From: an uncultured Eubacterium sp.
GTDB lineage: Bacteria; Bacillota; Clostridia; Lachnospirales; Lachnospiraceae
Direction: 5' to 3'
Assembly (NCBI GenBank): GCA_910577225.1
Contig: CAJTMV010000018.1
Span: forward strand, 10,899 to 74,898
Length of the DNA: 64,000 nt
The notes under the pieces were generated by a model. The model saw nothing but the letters and a program-made list of their open reading frames with translations, was not told the origin of the DNA and searched no databases. The position numbers and the translations under genes are program-made. Shown here in pieces: positions 8,279 through 17,353 of this stretch (position 1 is its first letter; every line of letters starts with the position of its first letter).

Positions 8279-11200
8279 CTATTCCATCGACTTTAACGCC
8301 TCCGCCATATGGATATGTTCCAGCTTAAAATACATCATTCCGTCGACCAGCAGCGCAAATACAAACGTAAGCGCCAGACTCCATAAATAACTCTGCGGCG
8401 TGATTATCGTCTTAAAGGAAAGCATGTCTATTTTCACCTGATCCATCACAAACCAGTGCAGCCATTTCCCAAGTCCCAGTCCCGCAAGCGCGCCCAGTCC
8501 CGTCAGCGCCAGGTTTTCCCGGAATACATAATCCGCCGTTTCCCTGTCATAAAACCCAAGCACCTTGATTGTTGCAATCTCTCGCATACGCTCCGTAATG
8601 TTGATATTTGTCAGATTATACAGCACAATAAACGCCAGACTGCCTGCACAGATGATAATTAACAGTACAATGTAATCCATGCTCTTCATCATAGAAGCAA
8701 TCCTCTCCCGCATATCCCCTGTGACAGATACCGACAATACGTTGCCCTGGTCGGCAATGGCCGCTGCCGCTTCGTGAATATCCATACCTTCTTTCACTAC
8801 GACATAAGCGCTCTTATAATCCGGCTCTTTCCCAAGCTGTTTTTCATACGTTTCCTTACTTATATAAGCATAATTGTAAATATAATTCTCACAAAGAGCG
8901 CATACTTTCACGGTCAGGCTGTTTCGCTCACTGTCACGAAGTACGATGTTGTCTCCCACACGGATTCCCATCGTCTCCGCAATCTTTACCGACAAAACCG
9001 CTTCATCCTGCGCCGGCTCGCCGATCTTCTTACCGTCCTTTGTCTTCAGTTTTAAAAAATGATTCATTTCTTTCGTATTCTGTGCAATTCCCAGATACAT
9101 CGATTTTGTTTTGCCGTTAAATTCCAGGTCCACGCTCTCCTCAAACCGGCAGGCATATCTTTCAAACATATCCCCTGTCTTTGCATTCAGCTGATCCAGA
9201 TCTTCTGTTTGTACCTTTTCCGAAAATGTAATTCCAATATCATATACCTGAATCTCATCATACTGCATATCCGCTACGTTCGTTACCGAATCCCTGACCC
9301 CAAATCCGGTGAGAAGCAGCGCCGTACATCCGCTGATGCCGAGTATCATCATAAAAAACCGTTTCTTATATCGAAAAATATTCCGAACCGACACCTTATG
9401 CAAAAACTTCATCCGGCTCCATATAAAGCCGATATTTTCCAGGAAAATCCGTTTGCCGCTTTTTGGCGCTTTAGGCCGGATCAGGTTCGCAGGAACACTG
9501 TACAGTTCATACCGGCAGGACGCATAAGCTGCTCCCACCGAGCATAACAATGCTGCCAGCATCGAAAAAACAGCCAGCCAGACGTCAAAATAATAGGTAA
9601 TCTCTCCCATACTGTACATAATACTGTATCCCATCCAGATAACTTTTGGAAACAGCCAGGTTCCAATGATACAGCCAAGAACGGCTCCTGCCGCTGCCGC
9701 AGATCCTGCGTAAAACAGATATTTGCACATAATCGCTCCATTTCCATATCCAAGCGCTTTCAGTATGCCGATCTGCGTCCGCTGTTCCTCTACCATCCGG
9801 TTCATTGTCGTCATGCAGATTAAAGCGGCTACGAGAAAAAAGAATACCGGAAATACATTCGCAATTCCCGCCACAATATTCGAGTCGCTTTCATAACAGG
9901 CATAACCGATATTCGTATTTCTTGTCAGTACATAAACGTCCGGTTCTTCTATTTCTGCCAGTTCCTCACGCGCGTCGTCTATTTTCTTTTGCGCATCTGC
10001 GGTTTCTTTGTCAAACTCCGCTTTCCCCTCTGCGTATTCTTTTCTGGCGTCTGCAATTTCCCGTTTTCCTTTATCCAGATCCTTCCGGCCTTTTTTCAGC
10101 TCCTGTTTTGCATCCTCCAGTTCTTTCTTTGCATCGGCAATTTTTCGCCTGCCATCCAAAAGCTCTGCCCTGCCGTTTTGCAGGCTGACGGTTCCTTTTG
10201 CAAGCTCCCTCCTGCCATCCTCCAGCTTTGCGCGTGCTTTTACGGTTTCTGCTCTGCCTTTTTCCAGCTCTCTTTCTGATTCGTTCAGCGTCCTTTCCTC
10301 TGCATCCAGCTGTTCTTTTGCTGCCTGCAGCTGCCGTTTTCCGGATGCGATTTTCTCTTTGCCGTCCCGTACCTGTTCAAGGCCCGCACGTACCTGTGTA
10401 AGGCCTGCACGTACCTGTCCAAGGCCCGTACGTACCTGCTCAAGGCCGGACCGTATCTGTGCCAGACCGGACCGCACCTGCTCAAGGCCGGACCGTACCT
10501 GCTCAAGGCCTGCACGTACCTGTTCAAGGCCCGCACGTACCTGCGTAAGACCAGTCTGTACCTGCTCAAGACCTGCACGTACCTGTATCTGCGCCTGCTG
10601 TACCTGCGTTTTGCCAGCAGAAATCTCTTCCCGTGCCGCCTGTATCTGCCTAAGACCAGTCTGCAGCTCCCGCAGCTGTTCCTCATATTGCGCGTGTGAT
10701 ATCTGCTGTGCCGCAAATGCCTGTTCCAGACGTTTTTTCTGACTGTTGATTTCCGTTTCCTGGCTGTCCAGTTTTCTTTCCTCGTTGTTTCGTTCCGTCT
10801 CCTGTTGTTCCAGTTCTGTTTCCTGTTGTTTTAATTCCGCCTCTTTCTTCGTCAGCTCTGTTTCCTGTTGTTCCAGTTCTGTCTCCTGTTGTTTTAATTC
10901 CGCCTCTTTCTTCGTCAGCTCCGTCTCCTGTTGTTCCAGCTCCGTCTCCTGACCTGCCAGCTCCGTTTCCTGCTGCTGCAGCTGCGCTTCTTTTTTTACC
11001 AGCTTTTCTTCCTGCTGCTTTAACTCTGTCTCCTGGTCCGGCAATGCCGCTTCCTGCTGGTTCAGCGTTTTCTGCTCTTTTGCAATTTTTAATTTTGCCT
11101 TCGTCAGCTGCGTTCTGCCGTCTGCCAGCTTTTGTTCGTTCGTAAGAATCTCCTGCTCCGCTTGTACAATCTTTTGCTCTGCGTCTCGGATTTCCTGCTC

Positions 11201-12211
11201 CTTTTCCTGAATTTCCCGTTCTCCATCCGCCAGCTCCCGTTCGCTGTCCGCGATTTTTTTTTCGTTGGAGGCGATCTCGCGCTCCCCGTCCGCAGCCTTT
11301 TGTTTTCCGTCGCGCAGTTCCTGTTCTCCGTCTATAATTTCCTGTTCTCCATCCGATATTTTTCTGCGTGCATCCTCCAGTTCCTTACGTGCGTCGGCTA
11401 TCTCCTGATCGAATTCAGCCTGTGCATCGTCGATCTCTTTTTGCGCGTCTCCTGTAATCTTTTCGTATCGCGCCAGCGCAAGCATCTCGGTTTTTCCTTC
11501 CATCTCCTCCTGCATACCATCTATGTAATCTTCATACGCATCGGTATACACATCGTATTTCTGCTTTGTTTTCACATATATTTCTGTCAGATAATCGCAG
11601 GCAAACGCTTCTCCCGGCACATATAAAAAAGCCGTGATCTTCCCTTCGCCGATCGATGTGGTTCCCCGTTCAAAATTGATATAATAAGGCGAACGCACAA
11701 TCCCAACTGCTGTAAACGTCCGCTCGCCAAACATTTCCAGCGTATCTTCTTCGTTATTGTCTGTCACCGTAATCTGCGTGCCAATCATATCCTTCCCATA
11801 ATACGCGGAATCCAGCACACATTCATTTGATTTTTCCGGTAATCTCCCGTCTGTCAGTATAATCTGGTTAATCGTCTCCGGCACTGTATGAAATTTGTAT
11901 ACAGACTCATTCCCATCGCCCAGCGTACAGACAGCGTCCACAGAAACCGCTCCTTCCGCTGCGGCTGTCTGCTCCATTTCTGTCAGCCTGCGTACATCCG
12001 CTTCTTCAAATCCAATCGTCGACAGCAGCCGGAAATCATAAAAATTCTGTTCGGCCAGATAATCATTTTCTGTTTCTATCATCGCTGGCGTTGTCGCCTT
12101 TAATCCGGTAAATAACGCAACGCCCAGCGTCACGATCGCCAGAATCGCCAGATATCGGCCGAGGCTTCCTTTTATCTCCCGAATCGTGGTTTTTCTCATT
12201 CCCCTGTTCAT
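8279..12211 (-). CDS. FtsX/MacB-type ABC transporter permease with a giant coiled-coil extracytoplasmic domain
   Basis: Membrane subunit of an exporter, 1310 residues, far longer than the ~400-850 usual for the family. Order: transmembrane helix near 19-39 (YLAILAIVTLGVALFTGL); an extracellular MacB-like core to ~248; about 500 residues of heptad-repeat coiled coil (~250-752); an FtsX domain with three helices (~785-925); a second extracellular domain (~940-1180); and a second FtsX domain to the end, containing NITERMREIATIKVLGF. The coil includes a 21-residue repeat built on QQETELTKKEAEL and eleven heptads of the type VRAGLEQ. Its ATPase partner is 29 bp upstream. Such long periplasm-like coils suggest a reach across the cell wall; the cargo is unknown. 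ATG after CAGGGAGATGAAAT. Confidence 0.88.
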   Translation of the reverse strand: MNRGMRKTTIREIKGSLGRYLAILAIVTLGVALFTGLKATTPAMIETENDYLAEQNFYDFRLLSTIGFEEADVRRLTEMEQTAAAEGAVSVDAVCTLGDGNESVYKFHTVPETINQIILTDGRLPEKSNECVLDSAYYGKDMIGTQITVTDNNEEDTLEMFGERTFTAVGIVRSPYYINFERGTTSIGEGKITAFLYVPGEAFACDYLTEIYVKTKQKYDVYTDAYEDYIDGMQEEMEGKTEMLALARYEKITGDAQKEIDDAQAEFDQEIADARKELEDARRKISDGEQEIIDGEQELRDGKQKAADGEREIASNEKKIADSERELADGEREIQEKEQEIRDAEQKIVQAEQEILTNEQKLADGRTQLTKAKLKIAKEQKTLNQQEAALPDQETELKQQEEKLVKKEAQLQQQETELAGQETELEQQETELTKKEAELKQQETELEQQETELTKKEAELKQQETELEQQETERNNEERKLDSQETEINSQKKRLEQAFAAQQISHAQYEEQLRELQTGLRQIQAAREEISAGKTQVQQAQIQVRAGLEQVQTGLTQVRAGLEQVRAGLEQVRSGLEQVRSGLAQIRSGLEQVRTGLGQVRAGLTQVRAGLEQVRDGKEKIASGKRQLQAAKEQLDAEERTLNESERELEKGRAETVKARAKLEDGRRELAKGTVSLQNGRAELLDGRRKIADAKKELEDAKQELKKGRKDLDKGKREIADARKEYAEGKAEFDKETADAQKKIDDAREELAEIEEPDVYVLTRNTNIGYACYESDSNIVAGIANVFPVFFFLVAALICMTTMNRMVEEQRTQIGILKALGYGNGAIMCKYLFYAGSAAAAGAVLGCIIGTWLFPKVIWMGYSIMYSMGEITYYFDVWLAVFSMLAALLCSVGAAYASCRYELYSVPANLIRPKAPKSGKRIFLENIGFIWSRMKFLHKVSVRNIFRYKKRFFMMILGISGCTALLLTGFGVRDSVTNVADMQYDEIQVYDIGITFSEKVQTEDLDQLNAKTGDMFERYACRFEESVDLEFNGKTKSMYLGIAQNTKEMNHFLKLKTKDGKKIGEPAQDEAVLSVKIAETMGIRVGDNIVLRDSERNSLTVKVCALCENYIYNYAYISKETYEKQLGKEPDYKSAYVVVKEGMDIHEAAAAIADQGNVLSVSVTGDMRERIASMMKSMDYIVLLIIICAGSLAFIVLYNLTNINITERMREIATIKVLGFYDRETADYVFRENLALTGLGALAGLGLGKWLHWFVMDQVKIDMLSFKTIITPQSYLWSLALTFVFALLVDGMMYFKLEHIHMAEALKSME
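10372..10602. repeat. Eleven 21-bp tandem repeats inside the ABC permease gene
   Basis: The unit is 21 bp, one protein heptad, with plus-strand form close to CCTGCTCAAGGCCGGACCGT. Copies differ at a few positions but keep length exactly, so every copy adds one heptad to the coiled coil. Confidence 0.85.
10797..10930. repeat. 63-bp tandem duplication inside the ABC permease gene
   Basis: The segment beginning TTTTAATTCCGCC recurs at 10829 and 10892, exactly 63 bp apart, encoding a 21-residue coiled-coil unit twice with very few differences. It is a recent in-frame duplication. Confidence 0.8.
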
Positions 12212-12240
12212 ATTTCATCTCCCTGTTTTACGATTATGCT

Positions 12241-12945
12241 TTACCACTCGATCTCCTCCACCGGCACGATCTTCTCATTGATCTCTACATTGCGCACGGT
12301 TCCGCTCTTGACGGTAATAATCCGGTCGGCCATGGCTGTCAGCGCCTGATTATGTGTAATTACAACAACTGTCATCCCACTCTTTCTGCACGTGTCCTGC
12401 AGCAGCTTTAATACCGCTTTCCCAGTCTGATAGTCCAAAGCCCCTGTCGGCTCGTCGCAGAGCAGCAGCTTCGGATTTTTGGCAAGCGCACGCGCGATCG
12501 CCACTCTCTGCTGCTCTCCGCCGGAAAGCTGCGCCGGAAAATTACCTGCCCGTTCCTTTAACCCCACCTGCTCCAGCACAGTCATGGCATCCAGCGGGTC
12601 TTTACAGATCTGCGCCGCCAGCTCCACATTTTCCAGCGCTGTCAGATTCTGCACCAGATTATAAAACTGAAATACAAATCCAATATCATAACGTCTGTAA
12701 GCCGTCAGCTTCTTTTTCCGGTAAGAAGAAATCTCTTCTCTGTCCAGCATTACTTTTCCAGACGTCAGCGTATCCATACCGCCCAAAATATTCAGAATCG
12801 TCGTCTTCCCTGCTCCGGATGCACCGACAACCACACAAAATTCCCCTTTCTCAATTGTAAAATTTACATTTTTTAATGCTTCGATATTTACTTCGCCCAT
12901 TTGATACGTCTTATTCACATTTTGAAATTCTACAAACGCTCCCAT
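12241..12945 (-). CDS. ABC transporter ATPase (MacB/LolD type)
   Basis: Energises the coiled-coil permease encoded just downstream. 234 residues from the ATG at 12945, which follows GGAGGACAAAA; a GTG/ATG further upstream would hide that site. Motifs: Walker A GASGAGKTT (41-49), Q-loop FVFQFYNL, signature LSGGEQQRVA, Walker B LLLCDEPTGALD, switch histidine in VVITHN. The family exports lipoproteins, peptides or macrolides. Nothing in the neighbours pins down the cargo. Confidence 0.92.
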   Translation of the reverse strand: MGAFVEFQNVNKTYQMGEVNIEALKNVNFTIEKGEFCVVVGASGAGKTTILNILGGMDTLTSGKVMLDREEISSYRKKKLTAYRRYDIGFVFQFYNLVQNLTALENVELAAQICKDPLDAMTVLEQVGLKERAGNFPAQLSGGEQQRVAIARALAKNPKLLLCDEPTGALDYQTGKAVLKLLQDTCRKSGMTVVVITHNQALTAMADRIITVKSGTVRNVEINEKIVPVEEIEW

Positions 12946-13160
12946 TTTTGTCCTCCGTCCGTATGATACACCCAAAAATAATATCCGTTATTTCTTATTG
13001 GGTATCCTGACTGGAGACAGCCCTGTTTCCAGAACTGTTTCCCTATCGTCTGTTCTTATTTTAGCATAGTATTTGTATCAGGGAAAGCATACTGGAATAA
13101 TTTTAAACAGATGGGCGTGATATAACAGGGACAAATCAGAGAAAACCCAGGAAAATTCTA

Positions 13161-13189
13161 TTGACGTCATATATGACGCTGCTTATAAT
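13161..13189 (+). promoter_or_regulatory. Strong promoter with embedded 14-bp palindrome
   Basis: TTGACG (13161-13166), 17-bp spacer, TATAAT (13184-13189). The perfect palindrome CGTCATATATGACG (13165-13178) overlaps the -35 box and spacer and looks like an operator of a dimeric repressor. It drives the small ORF at 13210 and probably the protease gene. Confidence 0.7.
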
Positions 13190-13209
13190 CAGTATAGGGA
13201 GGTATGCTG

Positions 13210-13326
13210 ATGTTAAAATGGGATAAACGATTAGAAAAAACAGGCTCTCTGTCAAAAGACATGCGTTTTCATGAGCTGCGGAAAGTGCTGACAATCGCTA
13301 AAGAAAGTATATGCAGAAATTGTTGA
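13210..13326 (+). pseudogene. Truncated HicA-like N-terminal fragment (38 aa)
   Basis: Short reading frame with a perfect ribosome site GGGAGG seven bases before the ATG. The peptide contains KRLEKTGSLSKDMRFHELRK, which resembles the start of HicA-type toxins (a leading helix followed by R-F-x-E-L). It then diverges and stops at 38 residues, before the double-stranded-RNA-binding-like core and the catalytic histidine that a working HicA needs. It could act as a leader peptide for the protease gene 14 bp downstream. The HicA resemblance is from memory of the family and needs a profile search. Confidence 0.4.
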
Positions 13327-13339
13327 GGAAAAGTGTCGT

Positions 13340-14095
13340 ATGATGCGCAAACAAAAAAACGATGGAAATCTGATTTTATTTTTACTAATTGCATTTTTAC
13401 TCCCATTGGTATCCGTGGCTGCGCAGACAATGATCCCCAGTGCTTCTATACGTTTGATCCTTTTCGGGATACAGGCTGCTGCCCCTACGATTTCCGCGGT
13501 TCTATTACTTTGTTTCAGAAAAGAACTGAAAACGCGTCTTGCTCCCATGTTTCATTGGAACCGCTTACACATGGCTGTTATTTTACCGACGATCATCGCA
13601 TTTGTGACCATCGGATTTTCAAAACTTATTTACTGCGTTTTATCCGGATCGCATTTTATAGCAGGCAGCCTCTCAGTCACTCAGACTGTGATCATACTAT
13701 GGGCGCTGGTAGCGGAAGAAATCGGCTGGCGCGGATATTTAGAGCCATTGCTCAGAGAAGACGGCGTTCCCAGGCGTTTCATTCCCTGTATCACAGGGTG
13801 CATATGGTGCCTGTGGCACTACCATTTCTTTTTTCAGAATGGTACGCAGATACCTGTCGGATTATTTTTTATCGGCTGCATCATTGAAAGCTACATTTAT
13901 AGCTTTTTGATACATATCACTAATTATAATATTATATCTGCCATGACCTATCATTTTATGTGGAATTTATGGACACATATATTTGCAATAAATCCGGCTG
14001 ATAATTATGGGAGCCTCTTACCGCATATTATTTTAATAATAGCAGAAGCGCTGCTATTGCCTGTATTGCACAGAAAAAGTGCAAAGTCCGTCTGA
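13340..14095 (+). CDS. CPBP-family (CAAX protease/bacteriocin-processing) intramembrane metalloprotease
   Basis: Multi-pass membrane protease, 251 residues, with about eight hydrophobic segments. The family motifs are all present: AEEIGWRGYLEPL (E126, E127, R131), the second motif around WCLWHYHFF near residue 155, and TYHFMWNLW near residue 208 carrying the last histidine. Such proteins process prenylated or peptide substrates, or confer self-immunity to bacteriocins. No bacteriocin gene is evident nearby. It probably shares the regulated promoter at 13161. A second ATG three bases downstream is equally possible as start. Confidence 0.85.
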   Translation: MMRKQKNDGNLILFLLIAFLLPLVSVAAQTMIPSASIRLILFGIQAAAPTISAVLLLCFRKELKTRLAPMFHWNRLHMAVILPTIIAFVTIGFSKLIYCVLSGSHFIAGSLSVTQTVIILWALVAEEIGWRGYLEPLLREDGVPRRFIPCITGCIWCLWHYHFFFQNGTQIPVGLFFIGCIIESYIYSFLIHITNYNIISAMTYHFMWNLWTHIFAINPADNYGSLLPHIILIIAEALLLPVLHRKSAKSV

Positions 14096-14113
14096 CTTTG
14101 CACTTTCTTTCTC
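14076..14113 (+). terminator. Terminator of the CPBP protease gene
   Basis: 13-bp perfect stem AAAGTGCAAAGTC (14076-14088) / GACTTTGCACTTT (14094-14106), 5-nt loop, then CTTTCTCTT. The stop codon lies inside it. Confidence 0.85.
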
Positions 14114-14150
14114 TTAACTACCGCAAGCCGTTACGCCTGCTGTCAGCTTA

Positions 14151-14612
14151 TCATACTGCAATTCCTAATGCCTCTAACGTCTTCTGTCCGATCACGCCGT
14201 CCGCTGTCAGGCCATTCGCTCTCTGATAACTCTTCAGCGCTCTTTTCGTCTTTGTTCCCATTACACCGTCCGCTGTCCCGCAGTTATACCCGCAGCGATT
14301 CAGCGTTCTTTGAACCTTGCGGATCGTCGTTCTGCTTACCGAATAAGCATAAGGACAGACCCCGTCCGGATGTGTATGCGCGTTATGCCCTCCGCAGTAA
14401 TAGTATGGATCGTCATCTGCATAAGGACAGATCCCGCCTCTGTGCGTATGCGCACTGTGACCTCCGCAATAGTAATAATTCGTATACGAACCACAATGTC
14501 CGCCGCCATGATGTCCATGCGCATATGCTACTGTTGCAGACTGTCCAGCCGTTGTAAAAGATACTGCACCTATCAGCGCTGCCGCAAACAAGGTACGTTT
14601 CAATCGTTTCAT
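14151..14612 (-). CDS. Secreted peptidoglycan-binding protein with CGGHxAHTH repeats
   Basis: Exported wall-associated protein, 153 residues. A signal peptide spans ~1-30 (TLFAAALIGAVSFTTAGQ). A His/Gly/Tyr-rich middle follows with two copies of the pattern YYCGGHxAHTHxxGxCPYA and a partial third (YYYCGGH). The C-terminal ~60 residues are a PG_binding_1 domain (VQRTLNRCGYNCGTADGVMG; LKSYQRANGLTADGVIGQKT). The repeated His/Cys pattern suggests metal binding; that is inference. The ribosome site GAAGGGAGAGTAACT precedes the ATG. It stands as a single gene. Confidence 0.85.
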   Translation of the reverse strand: MKRLKRTLFAAALIGAVSFTTAGQSATVAYAHGHHGGGHCGSYTNYYYCGGHSAHTHRGGICPYADDDPYYYCGGHNAHTHPDGVCPYAYSVSRTTIRKVQRTLNRCGYNCGTADGVMGTKTKRALKSYQRANGLTADGVIGQKTLEALGIAV

Positions 14613-14784
14613 AGTTACTCTCCCTTCTTCATTTTTTCGTAATTATGCCTCTCTTTTCGGTATCTTTAGTATAAAGCATCTTTTGAAAAAATACCAGATT
14701 TAATTACATCTTATCACCTTTCAATAACAACACGACAGGGAGAGGGAAATCCTTGCATTCGTTTTCATATTTCATGAAAATTTT

Positions 14785-15639
14785 TCAGCGGGATAATTGT
14801 TTTCTGCAGACAAAGGACTTTTCTTTTACTCCAAGATATTGCGCCATTACCTGACATTTTACGACGAGCAGAAAATAAATATTTTTATTTTCTTCACTCA
14901 GAGATTCATAATTCGCCTGTCCTTTTGCAATTACCACATCCGCTTTCTCATAAATCTCCCGAAACTCCTCGCTTGTACGGCTTAGAACCGTACCAAGCGA
15001 ATCGTCTCCGTTACTTATAATTTCTGCATACCTGTCCATTCCTACAAAACAGGCGTCTTCTTTTGTATTATCATTTACAACCGCTTCTCCACGCACGCCA
15101 AAATAAATCCGGCACTTTGGACGCATCTTTTTGATGCGTCTGACCAGCAGCTTGTCAAAACAAATCTCTCCGCAATTGTCGCCCAGATACAAAATACTAT
15201 TCGCTTTTTGAATATCCTCCAGCAGCGGTTCCACGTCGTTTATCGTAAGCGGTATGTTCTCCATATCCGCAAAAAACGTGCGGATATCCTCGTCTACATT
15301 TTCATGAATCGGATTAAAATCGATAATATTTGCCGCAATCGCATATTTAACGATATCCTCTGTTGTACGCATCCGATACTCAAACAAATCCATATGTTCC
15401 AGAAAATACCGGTTATAATACGTCTTTATCTCCCGGTAAGGGTCGTCACATCCAATATGTCGTTTTAGCAGTCGATAGTTTTCTCCTGCAATCTGCGGAT
15501 TCGTTTTTGAAAAATCCAGTTTCCCCATACGTCGGAATATCTCCCGGTACAGCTCTTCGCGGTTTTCTGCTTTTACCAGATTTGCCGTTCTGACCGCCTG
15601 ACTGATCAGACACGGCAGACATTGTTCGTTCATTTTCAT
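14785..15639 (-). CDS. DUF89/ARMT1-like damage-control phosphatase family protein
   Basis: 284-residue soluble protein of the DUF89 family. Metal-dependent phosphatases of this family remove damaged phosphometabolites, and some members were proposed to be protein carboxyl methyltransferases. Visible family features: the N-terminal cysteine pair in CLPCLISQAVRTA, the metal-binding loop LYLGDNCGEICFDKLL near residue 150, ARG-like FGVRGEAVVND, and VVIAKGQANYESLS near residue 240. It lies 12 bp downstream of a chemotaxis receptor gene and is probably co-transcribed with it, an uncommon pairing that does not define its substrate. Confidence 0.85.
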   Translation of the reverse strand: MKMNEQCLPCLISQAVRTANLVKAENREELYREIFRRMGKLDFSKTNPQIAGENYRLLKRHIGCDDPYREIKTYYNRYFLEHMDLFEYRMRTTEDIVKYAIAANIIDFNPIHENVDEDIRTFFADMENIPLTINDVEPLLEDIQKANSILYLGDNCGEICFDKLLVRRIKKMRPKCRIYFGVRGEAVVNDNTKEDACFVGMDRYAEIISNGDDSLGTVLSRTSEEFREIYEKADVVIAKGQANYESLSEENKNIYFLLVVKCQVMAQYLGVKEKSFVCRKQLSR

Positions 15640-15651
15640 AGATCTGATCCT

Positions 15652-17157
15652 CTATAAATATCGGTCAATTACCTTTACCGTTTCCAGCAGTCCCATCATC
15701 AGTCCTCTGGCCTGCTCTGCCTTCTGGCTCGTATCCGCTCCCAGTTCTGCAGCCTGCTGCGTGCTGGCCGTCACTTCTTCGCTAACTGCTGAAATATGAT
15801 GAATACTGTCTACGATCGCATTGTTGGACTCTAATATTTCCTCTATTTTTTTATAAATCTCCTGCACATTCGTATGCAGTACACCCATACGAGAACCAAT
15901 TTCTCCAAATTGTGTGCTGGCGTTTATAATCAGTTCATGCTCCGTATCTGCCGCTGTCATAACATGATGCACTGTATTTTTCGCTGCATCCGCATTTTTT
16001 TTCAGCTCCTCTACAATTCCACGAATCCGTTCGGTCAGATTTCTTGTCTCGTCTGCAAGCGTGCGTATTTCCTCTGATACTACCGCAAATCCTCTTCCGG
16101 CTTCGCCGGCTCTTGCACTTTCAATCGATGCGTTAAGCGCCAGCAGATTCGTCTGACTGGATATTGCAAAAATATGTTCGATAATTTGCTCTACCACCTC
16201 TGCATTGGAAATCAGGCTGGCAACCGCCGAAACAACCTGTTCGTTTGCCTCTTTCGTTTTATCAGCCTGCTGCTGCAGACTGTCTACCGTGTGCTGCCCG
16301 TCCCTGACCGCGCTCTGGGAGCTTTCCGCCATTGCAAGCATCTCATCAGACATTTGCTTTGTTTCTAAAATCATATTCTGAATATTACCGGTCATCACAG
16401 TCTGCTGCCCGATGCTTTCCGCATTGTTCCCGTTTCCTTCCGCTATCCCGTTCAGTTCTGATACGGTAGCGTCGACATACTGGCTCAGCTGCCGGATATG
16501 TTCCGAAGCCCCGGAGCAGTTTTCCCTGACGGAAGCGGCTACTTTTAACACCTCTTCCAGAAGCTGCATACCTTTCTCTTTTTCCTCACGGATACTGGCG
16601 ATCTTCTTTTTGTGATTGTCATTGGAAATATACGTCGTCCCGCAAAGTACAATCATATAGACAACGATTGAAGCTCCCTGCAGCAGCATCGACGTACTGT
16701 TTAACGGCGCGCCAGAATGCATATGGCCCAGTACCCCCGCCGTATAAATCACATCGGCAATATTAATCCCGCCAAATACAATGGCAATTCCCACAATCAG
16801 CCTGAAGTCATAATACAAAATGTAAATAACCGTCAGCGGAAATACCATAATAAACACCAGATCATTTTGCGCGCCAAATACTGCCATACTGTATACAACC
16901 ATATACCCGGCTACAGAAACATACGGAAACGCTGCACTGTCCTTTTTGCGAAAATAAGTCAGATCACAGACTGCCATTGAAACAACGACTGCGATAACCA
17001 CAGCCATCATAAAAGCAAAACTAATATTACCCTGTCTGTAATCTCCAATGTAACCAAAAAAAAGAAACAGGTCAATAATCGTAACAATAATAAGCACAAA
17101 TTTGTTTACTCTTTTTTCTTTTCCAGATTGTTTTCCCAGATTATTTTCTGATAACAT
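15652..17157 (-). CDS. Methyl-accepting chemotaxis protein
   Basis: Membrane-bound chemoreceptor of about 500 residues. Several closely spaced transmembrane helices (~18-180, for example FVLIIVTIIDLFLFFGYIG) and no large extracellular ligand domain suggest membrane-embedded sensing. The signalling domain has the conserved hairpin tip with SIESARAGEAGRGFAVVSEE followed by IRTLADETRNLTERI. I prefer the ATG at 17157 over the one six bases upstream because GGGAG is then seven bases away. No CheW/CheA or flagellar genes occur in the window, so its kinase partner lies elsewhere. Confidence 0.88.
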   Translation of the reverse strand: MLSENNLGKQSGKEKRVNKFVLIIVTIIDLFLFFGYIGDYRQGNISFAFMMAVVIAVVVSMAVCDLTYFRKKDSAAFPYVSVAGYMVVYSMAVFGAQNDLVFIMVFPLTVIYILYYDFRLIVGIAIVFGGINIADVIYTAGVLGHMHSGAPLNSTSMLLQGASIVVYMIVLCGTTYISNDNHKKKIASIREEKEKGMQLLEEVLKVAASVRENCSGASEHIRQLSQYVDATVSELNGIAEGNGNNAESIGQQTVMTGNIQNMILETKQMSDEMLAMAESSQSAVRDGQHTVDSLQQQADKTKEANEQVVSAVASLISNAEVVEQIIEHIFAISSQTNLLALNASIESARAGEAGRGFAVVSEEIRTLADETRNLTERIRGIVEELKKNADAAKNTVHHVMTAADTEHELIINASTQFGEIGSRMGVLHTNVQEIYKKIEEILESNNAIVDSIHHISAVSEEVTASTQQAAELGADTSQKAEQARGLMMGLLETVKVIDRYL

Positions 17158-17290
17158 TCTCATTCTCCCATTTATTTTATTTGCCGCAAACTTAGAGCAA
17201 TCTTAGTATACCATATAAAAAATAAAAAGAAAATATATCTGGTATCATTTGCATTTTTTTAGCCATATCTGGAATTTTTCATCCAACGCT

Positions 17291-17342
17291 TGACAACTCT
17301 GTTCTATTGGAGTAGAATACAATTATTCTATTGCAATAGAAC
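17291..17342 (+). promoter_or_regulatory. Promoter and two operators of the first blaI-like gene
   Basis: TTGACA (17291-17296), 17 bp, TAGAAT (17314-17319). Two dyads, TTCTATTGGAGTAGAA (17303-17318) and the perfect TTCTATTGCAATAGAA (17327-17342), cover the spacer, -10 and start region, 24 bp apart. These are likely autorepressor sites of the BlaI-like protein and differ from the usual TACA/TGTA core. Confidence 0.75.
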
Positions 17343-17353
17343 GGAGGATTATT

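Noticed and set aside
10372..10602. CRISPR-like regular repeats
   Set aside because: Repeats are contiguous 21-bp heptad codons inside a gene with no spacers.
10008..10742. Long plus-strand open frames opposite the ABC permease coil
   Set aside because: They are antisense shadows of the 21-bp and 63-bp repeats, with Ser/Arg/Pro-rich repetitive translations and no ribosome sites.
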